Assembly: GCA_034435315.1 (NCBI GenBank)
Contig: DAOTYB010000145.1
Location: forward strand, 1-15,496
Length of the DNA: 15,496 nucleotides
From: VGOB01 sp034435315
GTDB lineage: Bacteria; Chloroflexota; Anaerolineae; UBA4142
Direction of reading: 5' to 3'
Made by a program: the position numbers and the translations under genes. The notes beneath the pieces were generated by a model, which saw nothing but the letters and a program-made list of their open reading frames with translations, was not told the origin of the DNA and searched no databases. Each line of letters opens with the position of its first letter. The first letter of the stretch is position 1. Below, piece by piece: positions 1 through 5,869 of the stretch.

Positions 1-1442
1 CCGAGTTTTGCGAGCGCGGTCGTAACGATGTCGAGCGGCACATTCGCGGACACTTCGCGGCGGCGCAGGTGCGGCATCTGCGCGACGAACGTCTGGAACA
101 ACTTGCCCCGATTCGACGGCAGACGCGCCTCCGGATTTTGTAACGCAACGACGCTGATGAGCCACAGCATCAGCGGGTTTGCCGCAAGCGTCCGCATCTT
201 TCCGACCCAGCGAATTTGCTCGTCGAACAGTGCTTTGCCCCTGTCGCCCAGCGCGCGCTGGAGATAATCGCGGATTTCGTCTTCTTGCAGACCTTGCAGG
301 ACGAACGCGGCGGCATCATCGCGCAGACTCGCATCGTAATCGCGCTCACGGCAGGAGATGACGATGTGATGCGGCGTGCGGAGGAGCGCGTCGAGCGCGC
401 CGCGCAGCGCGGTCTGGAATTCGGGACGCACTTCGTTCAAGCCATCGAGCAACAGGAGAAAGTGCATATCGGATTGCGCCAGCCATTGTTTGAGGATGCG
501 CGTGCTTTGCGCCGCATCAGCATCGAGCATCAGGTTGGCGGGGCGGAGCATCTCGTTCACGCGCCGCGCGAGGAGCGTTTCCAGTTCTCCGCCTTCGTAG
601 TATTTCAATTCGATGTAGATGGGGATTTCTCCAGAAACCAGGTTTCTTGGAGAAACCTGGTTTCTCGCTGCCTCCCACGCCAGATGCAACAGCGCGGTGG
701 TCTTGCCGATGCCGGGTTCACCCAGCAGCACCAGTTTCCTTTCGCGCGCGAGGACGGCGTCCAGCGGTTCGGGTTTGGCAACGCGTTCCGGCGCGCGTGG
801 ATCGTAGCGCGCGGCAAGTCGGGGCGAAAAATCGTTCGCCCCTACTGGTTGGGGCGAAAAATCTTTTGCCCCGACGACGGTACGGTCAATGTAAGTCTGG
901 TCATCCCAGAGGACGTACGGCTTGTTGGCAGCAACCTGCGCGAGGTACTCTTCGATGAGTATCGGGTCGGGCGCGCCGTGCAGTTTCTCGTGCACCACGC
1001 GCGCGATGAATTGCGCGAGGTCCTCCTTGACCCATTCGGCGAGTTGCGTTGGGTTCGTGAATTTAGGACGGCGAAAATAGCCGGCTTGGAAATGCTGAAC
1101 GCGCGCGAGGAACGCGGCTTGTTCAGGTTCGGGCGTGCAATCTTTGACGTAAACGAGGATGCGGCTGGGGCGCGTGCGGCGAAACTCGGTGAACTCGAAC
1201 TCGGTGACGGAAACGCCGCTCTCCATCTTCCAGCCGTAGCGCGCGCCATACACGCCAAGGTAGATGTCGGCGCGGGCAATCATCTCGCGGATGGCGTCGT
1301 ACGACGGCATCGGTTGCGCGCCGTACGTCTCTGCCATCAACGGCGTATGCCCCAGCGCGCGAATTGTCTCCGCAACCGCCATACGCTCTGGTTGCAAATC
1401 ATCCTGCGTGCCGCTGATGAAAATCTGGAGTGTCTCTGCCAT
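1..1442 (-). CDS. DUF4062-NACHT STAND NTPase, C-terminus beyond left edge
   Basis: Partial gene: 480 open codons from ATG 1442, with no stop before the window edge. GAGG lies 7 nt before the ATG. Residues 5-100 match DUF4062: FISGTQDDLQPER at 8-20, then ADIYLGVYGARYGW at 58-71 and SVTEFEF at 78-84. A linker follows, then a NACHT NTPase core: Walker A GEPGIGKTT at 241-249, Walker B LLLLDGLNE at 329-337, the ISCRERDY sensor-like strand at 362-369, and LAANPLML at 419-426. In this family ATP-dependent oligomerisation follows sensing by a C-terminal repeat domain, which is not visible here. DUF4062-NACHT proteins are predicted signalling or antiviral-type STAND proteins; that role is inference. 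Two repeat-derived segments are embedded in frame: residues 191-207 in the linker, and 260-270 just after the Walker A helix. The gene starts 62 bp after the radical SAM stop, so co-transcription is possible; no separate promoter was seen. Confidence 0.88.
   Translation of the reverse strand, partial: MAETLQIFISGTQDDLQPERMAVAETIRALGHTPLMAETYGAQPMPSYDAIREMIARADIYLGVYGARYGWKMESGVSVTEFEFTEFRRTRPSRILVYVKDCTPEPEQAAFLARVQHFQAGYFRRPKFTNPTQLAEWVKEDLAQFIARVVHEKLHGAPDPILIEEYLAQVAANKPYVLWDDQTYIDRTVVGAKDFSPQPVGANDFSPRLAARYDPRAPERVAKPEPLDAVLARERKLVLLGEPGIGKTTALLHLAWEAARNQVSPRNLVSGEIPIYIELKYYEGGELETLLARRVNEMLRPANLMLDADAAQSTRILKQWLAQSDMHFLLLLDGLNEVRPEFQTALRGALDALLRTPHHIVISCRERDYDASLRDDAAAFVLQGLQEDEIRDYLQRALGDRGKALFDEQIRWVGKMRTLAANPLMLWLISVVALQNPEARLPSNRGKLFQTFVAQMPHLRRREVSANVPLDIVTTALAKL
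633..665. repeat. Pair of mirrored 15-bp palindromes inside the NACHT coding region
   Basis: Positions 633-647 read AGAAACCAGGTTTCT. Positions 651-665 read its exact reverse complement, AGAAACCTGGTTTCT, after a TGG spacer. Each unit is itself a palindrome around one central base. The 33 bp equal 11 codons and keep the frame, encoding NQVSPRNLVS and flanks. They fall in the loop between the Walker A helix and the next strand of the NACHT fold, a place that tolerates insertions. Confidence 0.8.
821..872. repeat. Two copies of a 22-bp palindrome inside the DUF4062-NACHT linker
   Basis: Copies at 821-842 and 851-872 both run GGGGCGAAA...GCCCC and are spaced exactly 30 bp (10 codons) apart. They encode the near-duplicate peptides GAKDFSP and GANDFSP. 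The same palindrome recurs outside genes at 10238-10259 and 10479-10500, so this is a dispersed element and not a protein-level repeat. Confidence 0.82.
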
Positions 1443-1504
1443 CCCACGACCTCGGTGAGAAATCTTCAGCATTCAGGTATCTTGCAGAAACCAGCGTGCT
1501 GCTA

Positions 1505-2857
1505 TCAAGGCACAGGCGCGGAATAATGGCGAAAACTGTACGTTTTGCGATAACCGAAATCCGTACTAAACACCGAAAAGAACTTGGCATGCGCGCGCGA
1601 TGGAGGCACGCGTCGCATCGCGCGCACTCCCCGCGCGAGGATACTCATTGGATTGTACAACTTGCGACACAGCCAATCGTACCCCTCGCGCAATTGTTCC
1701 ACTGTCATTCCTTTGGGATGATAGGTGACATGCGCTGTGTCGTACAAACTCCACGGCACGTTCGGGAGCAAGCGTCCCTCGCGCAACCATTGCTCCCGCT
1801 GCGGTGTGCCCGGATATGGCGTCAAAATTGTCACACTCACACCATCCAACTCTGACTCGCGAATAAATTTCCATGTCTCCTCAAACACCTGCGGCGTATC
1901 GTGATCGAATCCAAACACGAACAAACCGACCACACCGATCCCGTGCCGATGAATCTCCCGAATAATCTGTTTGTACTTTTCGACGTTGCCACTGCTCTTG
2001 CCGCCCAACTCGCGCCGATTGGCAGGATTGATGGATTCAAAGCCGATAAAGAATTTATCGAGGTGCGCGCGACGCGCCAGTGCCAGCAGTTCGGGAAACT
2101 CACCCACCATCATCTCCGCCTGCGCGGTCCATCCATCGAGAGGCAATCTGGCAAACGCTTCAAAGAGTTGCACAATGTAATTCGGATGCGTACGAAAATT
2201 CAAGCCAAAGTTATCATCGGTCAGGAAAAAGCGTTTGATGCCGCGCCGTTGAATTTCCTCCACCACTTCGTCAATCGGACGATGCCGCATTATCCTGCCG
2301 CTCACACGAATCGCGGTGCAAAACGTACAGTTGCGCGGACAACCACGCGTGACCTCGAGGTATGGTGTCCAATAGTACTTTTTTTCGTTCACCATTTTGA
2401 TCACGCGATCGGTCAGACGCGCAACACCCGCCAGCGGAGCCCATTCTTCGTCCACGTACATTTTTTGCAATGTGCCCCGCGCAAAATCCTGAATAATCTG
2501 CGGCCAGGTACGATACCCTTCGCCGACCACGACGACATCCGCCCACGCCGCGACTTCATCGGGGGCAAGGGTCGCATGGGTTCCACCAATCACTACTGTC
2601 GTACCCCGCCGCCGCGCCTCCAGCGCAATCGCGCGCGCGCGGTCTATCGAAAGCGTCTTGCTGGTAATGCCCATCAAGGTGTGAGGCGTGCACCGACTGA
2701 AATCAATCGGTCGCAGGTCCTCGTCCCAGATTTCCACCGGAATTTCCTCCGGCACCAGCGACGCCAGACGCATCAACGTATAGGGCGCTCCGTGCGCGCG
2801 ACCATAGATCAACCCGTCGCGCCGCGGATAGACCAGAACGATTTTATCAATATCCAT
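1505..2857 (-). CDS. B12-binding-domain type radical SAM protein
   Basis: 450 aa from ATG 2857. The start is fixed by GAGAGGT upstream and by a promoter whose -10 lies about 30 bp before the ATG; an in-frame upstream TTG at 2914 falls inside the -35 box and is rejected. Residues 1-130 form a Rossmann-like cobalamin-binding-type domain (VVIGGTHATLAPDE at 88-101, VVVGEG at 109-114). It lacks the DxHxxG cobalamin-ligand motif, as many relatives do. The radical SAM core follows, with the [4Fe-4S] motif CPRNCTFC (C173, C177, C180). ILTPYPGTP and a helical DUF4070-like tail come after it. Relatives are the BchE/hopanoid-type enzymes that carry out methylations, cyclisations or rearrangements on lipids and cofactors. 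The substrate cannot be told from the sequence and the neighbours do not name a pathway. Confidence 0.88.
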   Translation of the reverse strand: MDIDKIVLVYPRRDGLIYGRAHGAPYTLMRLASLVPEEIPVEIWDEDLRPIDFSRCTPHTLMGITSKTLSIDRARAIALEARRRGTTVVIGGTHATLAPDEVAAWADVVVVGEGYRTWPQIIQDFARGTLQKMYVDEEWAPLAGVARLTDRVIKMVNEKKYYWTPYLEVTRGCPRNCTFCTAIRVSGRIMRHRPIDEVVEEIQRRGIKRFFLTDDNFGLNFRTHPNYIVQLFEAFARLPLDGWTAQAEMMVGEFPELLALARRAHLDKFFIGFESINPANRRELGGKSSGNVEKYKQIIREIHRHGIGVVGLFVFGFDHDTPQVFEETWKFIRESELDGVSVTILTPYPGTPQREQWLREGRLLPNVPWSLYDTAHVTYHPKGMTVEQLREGYDWLCRKLYNPMSILARGVRAMRRVPPSRAHAKFFSVFSTDFGYRKTYSFRHYSAPVP

Positions 2858-2885
2858 AAGCCTACCTCTCGAAAAAAGTGTGAAC

Positions 2886-2914
2886 ACTATATTCAAGGCA
2901 CACGCGATTGTCAA
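2886..2914 (-). promoter_or_regulatory. Sigma-A-type promoter of the radical SAM gene
   Basis: On the minus strand: TTGACA (2914-2909), 17 bp, TATAGT (2891-2886). Transcription would start near 2879, giving a leader of about 20 nt that carries the ribosome binding site. It sits in the 87-bp gap after the glycosyltransferase operon, so the radical SAM gene can be expressed independently. Confidence 0.8.
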
Positions 2915-2944
2915 CCCCCGCCTAGCACAGGATTTAACCTCGTG

Positions 2945-5869
2945 CTACTTTTCAATCGTGATGGCGCTCACCGCCGCCGCAAGCGTTCGCGTGTCCAAAC
3001 TGCGTCCCACCGCGACGATGGCTGTCGCGTCACTCGCTTGCTCGAGCGCGCTCCCGCGCGCCGCGCCTTTGACGCCGATGATGACGTGCGCGCGCTGCGC
3101 GGTCTGCCGCACATCAATTTGCGCGCCCAGGGCCCGCAACTGCTCGACCGTGCGATCACCCAGATTCGCCGCCACATCACCCTGCGACGCAATCACAACG
3201 ATTTGTCCCGCCGGCACCTGCATCAGAAAATCGGTCATCGCGCGCGACTCGGCGCGATCTTCCACCATATCGAATCGCCGCGCGCTCTGTACCGCGCCCG
3301 ATTGCGGATCGAGCACAACGACGTTGTAGCCGCGCTTGCCCGGCGCGACCTCGCGCCCATTCACCTGAATCGAAGCGACCTCCGCGCTGCGCGCGATGAT
3401 TTCGACCGGGCTGGTTACGCCGGTCGCGCCAATCGCAAAATTCGGCGGCAATACGTCGCGCGGACGCGCCGCGTAAGCGAATCGCAACACCAGATCGTTG
3501 ATGCCAACACGCAGCGCGCGCGCAGGAATCGTCGCGGAATAATTTTCCCAGCCCGCGCGCAAATCGAATCGCTGAATCGGCTGACCGTTGACGACAAGTT
3601 CAAGCGTTTGCGCGGGCGCGTTGGGATATACAAACGGCAACGCGCGGATGGTGAGGCGATAATCGCTCAACTCGCGAATCGGAAAGACAAGGCGCGCGCT
3701 CGCGCGATTCGCCCAGTTCGCACTCTCACCGCCGATCACTTCATCGCGATCCCACCCCTCGGCTTGGTACACGCGCGCGGCATCGGTGCCAAAGACGATG
3801 TGTTGCGTCGCCGGCAATTGCGCTTGATTGACGCGATACGCCAGCACGCCATCGCGATCGTAAACTTTTTCGCCGAGCGGCATCACTTGTTCGATGTACT
3901 TGAGCGTCGCCGCGCGCGTATCGGCGTACGGCAGACGATTCGGCGCGGCGGCGTTGACGACGACGTAGCGAATATCGTAGAACGCGGCGAGGAACGGTGC
4001 TTCGGCGCGATCACGCGCCAGCGTTTCGGGTGGAATTTCGTTGTAGCGTTGCACCTGCGCGAGCGAATGGAACAACGACACGCGCGTAAAGTACTCGAAC
4101 AGCGCAGGCGGGTTGCGCGAGGTGTTGCCCGAAAACAAAAATTTGCCGTGAACGCTCTGATAGTACTGCGTGCGCGTATCCTCCGCGCCTTGCATCGTGA
4201 AACTGTTGCGCCAGCCGAGCGGCACACTCAAGATAGCAAATTCGCCCGGCTCGCGCGCAATCTGCGCGTACACCTCCGGCACGCGCGCATCGGTGAGCGG
4301 AAGGGGCAGCGCGAGATGCTCGAATAAAGTCAAAAGTAAAAAGGCAAAAGGCAAAAGTATTGCCAACTTTGAACTTTGAACTTTGAACTTTTGACCTGTC
4401 CACGCGAGCGCGAACGCGACCAGCACCGCGAGCGAAAGCATCACCAAAATCGAATAGCGATTCGGCACGCGGTTTTCTTTGAGGAAGGGAATGTAATGCA
4501 AGAACAAGAACGGCATCGGAAAAGTGACTTGCAAGCCATCGAAATCGAAAATGGATTGACCGTTGATATGCAAGAGCGGACCCAGCGAAAGAATCACGAA
4601 CGCAATCACCGCGACGATCCACAGCGCCAACTTTTTGCGATAGACGAGCGCGCCAAGCATCGCGAGCGCGAGCGTCGCGTATCCCAGAAACACGGTGTTG
4701 ACATCCACGAATTGCGAATTGCCCTGCCGCACCGCATCGAGTTCCTGAACCCAGTGCCGATTGAGCGGATGCAAACTCGTGGGCGTGATCAGACCAACGA
4801 GATCAACGAGGAGTTTTTCCGCGTGTCCCCAGCCCGGCAGTTGATAGCCGCTGAAGAACATTTCGCCGACCAGCGGCACAAGGAGCGGCGCGTAAATCAA
4901 CGCGGCAACAAGCGTCATCACCGCGAGGCGCGCCAGCACGCGCGGCGCGCGCGCGGCGCGCCACTCGAACGCAAGATACAACAGCGTGAACAGGACGAGC
5001 AGCGGCGCGTGCGCGGCATCGCTGTAGAACGCGAGCGCGGCAAAGAGACCGGCGAGTAACGGATTTTTCCATTCCGATTTCGGGCGGTTAGAAACCGCCG
5101 CCACAACTACGCCAAGCCGACCTTCGTCGGCTAAAGTCGCCGCAGGGCGACTTGGCACAGGGGTTGCGGCGACTTGAGTCGCCTGCACCGTCTTCATCAG
5201 AAACAAAATGTAGAACGGAAACCACTGCGTCGTCAAAACCGTGTAATGCCCCAGCGCGGCGTACACCATCCGCGATGATGCGAACGCAAAGACCGCGCCC
5301 GCCGTAAAGGTTACAAGTTGCAGGTTCAAAGTTTCAAATTGACCCACCTGAAACCTGAAACCTGAAACTTGGAACAAATACCCCACCAGCAAATACACCC
5401 CAAACGCGCCCAGCACGAACGTCGCCAGCACGGTGGCGTTGACCGCCGGAATCAAGCCGAACGCGAATTGCAGCGGCAAACCCAGAATCGCGTTCGTCCA
5501 CAACACTGTGAAACTCGCCAGGTTCACGCCAAGCGGATAAAAGACGTGGCGTGTGAAGAGCAGGCTGGTGTGCGCGTCGAACAAGGCATGCTTGACCCAC
5601 CACTGGCTCCACACAAAACTATACTCGTCGAATGCCCACGTCTCGCTCCCCGGCACGTGCGTATTGAAATGCGCGATGAGCGGGTAAGTGAGAACGAGCG
5701 CGAGCGCGAGGTAGGCGAGCAAAACCATCAGGTTCGACAAACGACCAACGACGAAAGACGAAGGTATTCTCTCGTCCTTCGTCGTTCGTCCTTCGTCATT
5801 CGTCCTCCGTCCTTCGTCCTTCGTCGTTCGTCCTTCGTCATTCGTCATTCGTCCTCCGTCCTCCATCAT
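2945..5869 (-). CDS. Large polytopic GT-C/YfhO-like membrane protein with C-terminal ILEI domain
   Basis: 974 aa from ATG 5869, which overlaps the upstream stop (ATGA); translation is probably coupled. Residues 2-47 are a hydrophilic tail encoded by a heptad repeat array; a second in-frame ATG at 5728 (M48) starts the first membrane segment and is an alternative start. Residues 48 to about 520 are polytopic, with an acidic first external loop (D81, E82) like the catalytic loop of GT-C glycosyltransferases. The rest is predicted extracellular: a mixed domain around 520-720, a beta-sandwich-like stretch around 730-810 (LELVVNGQPIQRFDL), and from about 815 a domain matching ILEI/FAM3 (GYNVVVLDP at 847-855, MQVPAGQIVVIAS, RAHVIIGVKGA). 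In POMGnT1 this fold binds carbohydrate. Repeat-derived insertions occupy about residues 167-187, 229-262 and 492-514. Likely role: transfer or flipping of sugars at the cell surface; exact donor unknown. Confidence 0.82.
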   Translation of the reverse strand: MMEDGGRMTNDEGRTTKDEGRRTNDEGRTTKDERIPSSFVVGRLSNLMVLLAYLALALVLTYPLIAHFNTHVPGSETWAFDEYSFVWSQWWVKHALFDAHTSLLFTRHVFYPLGVNLASFTVLWTNAILGLPLQFAFGLIPAVNATVLATFVLGAFGVYLLVGYLFQVSGFRFQVGQFETLNLQLVTFTAGAVFAFASSRMVYAALGHYTVLTTQWFPFYILFLMKTVQATQVAATPVPSRPAATLADEGRLGVVVAAVSNRPKSEWKNPLLAGLFAALAFYSDAAHAPLLVLFTLLYLAFEWRAARAPRVLARLAVMTLVAALIYAPLLVPLVGEMFFSGYQLPGWGHAEKLLVDLVGLITPTSLHPLNRHWVQELDAVRQGNSQFVDVNTVFLGYATLALAMLGALVYRKKLALWIVAVIAFVILSLGPLLHINGQSIFDFDGLQVTFPMPFLFLHYIPFLKENRVPNRYSILVMLSLAVLVAFALAWTGQKFKVQSSKLAILLPFAFLLLTLFEHLALPLPLTDARVPEVYAQIAREPGEFAILSVPLGWRNSFTMQGAEDTRTQYYQSVHGKFLFSGNTSRNPPALFEYFTRVSLFHSLAQVQRYNEIPPETLARDRAEAPFLAAFYDIRYVVVNAAAPNRLPYADTRAATLKYIEQVMPLGEKVYDRDGVLAYRVNQAQLPATQHIVFGTDAARVYQAEGWDRDEVIGGESANWANRASARLVFPIRELSDYRLTIRALPFVYPNAPAQTLELVVNGQPIQRFDLRAGWENYSATIPARALRVGINDLVLRFAYAARPRDVLPPNFAIGATGVTSPVEIIARSAEVASIQVNGREVAPGKRGYNVVVLDPQSGAVQSARRFDMVEDRAESRAMTDFLMQVPAGQIVVIASQGDVAANLGDRTVEQLRALGAQIDVRQTAQRAHVIIGVKGAARGSALEQASDATAIVAVGRSLDTRTLAAAVSAITIEK
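4327..4396. repeat. Heptad repeat array, TTGAACT/AAGGCAA family, inside CDS
   Basis: Consecutive 7-mers: AAGTCAA, AAGTAAA, AAGGCAA, AAGGCAA, AAGTATT, GCCAACT, then TTGAACT three times and TTTGACC. The left arm is roughly the reverse complement of the right arm, and the ends GTCAAAAGT (4329-4337) and ACTTTTGAC (4387-4395) are exact inverted repeats. It is translated in frame (about residues 492-514) between membrane segments of the large GT-C-like protein. Confidence 0.85.
5083..5183. repeat. Cluster of four short perfect palindromes inside CDS
   Basis: Stem-loops: GGCGGTT/AACCGCC at 5083-5099, GCCGAC/GTCGGC at 5116-5131, AAGTCGCC/GGCGACTT at 5134-5153, and GGCGACT/AGTCGCC at 5168-5183. They are coded through in frame (about residues 229-262, Ala/Pro/Val-rich and hydrophilic) in a loop after the FYILFLMKT membrane segment. 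It looks like a composite of inserted palindromic elements; no mobility gene is present. Confidence 0.7.
5310..5372. repeat. Heptad repeat array, AACCTGA/GTTCAAA family, inside CDS
   Basis: Nine consecutive 7-mers (63 bp, 21 codons): GTTACAA, GTTGCAG, GTTCAAA, GTTTCAA, ATTGACC, CACCTGA, AACCTGA, AACCTGA, AACTTGG. The left four are in inverse orientation to the right four. They encode FQVSGFRFQVG and following residues (about 167-187), splitting a short loop between two membrane segments. Confidence 0.82.
5737..5862. repeat. Heptad repeat array, TCGTCCT family, at the glycosyltransferase gene junction
   Basis: Thirteen 7-mers of TCGTCCT type (variants TCGTCGT, TCGTCAT, CCGTCCT) fill 5772-5862 without a phase break. 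A 7-bp centre (5765-5771) and four inverse-oriented 7-mers (5737-5764) precede them, in the same phase. Total 126 bp, 42 codons. It begins 1 bp from the overlapping ATGATG start codons of the large GT-C-like gene and encodes its hydrophilic N-terminal tail (NDEGRTTKDE-type repeats). Confidence 0.87.

Noticed and set aside
216..1526. Long open frame on the plus strand (436 codons) opposite the NACHT gene
   Set aside because: It is antisense to a frame with clear DUF4062, Walker A and Walker B motifs. Its product is low-complexity Arg-rich sequence without any motif; GC-rich codon use opens such frames.
1901..4327. 808-codon open frame on the plus strand
   Set aside because: It spans two unrelated minus-strand genes and the intergenic promoter between them, with an Arg/His-rich product and no family features. 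It is a shadow frame.
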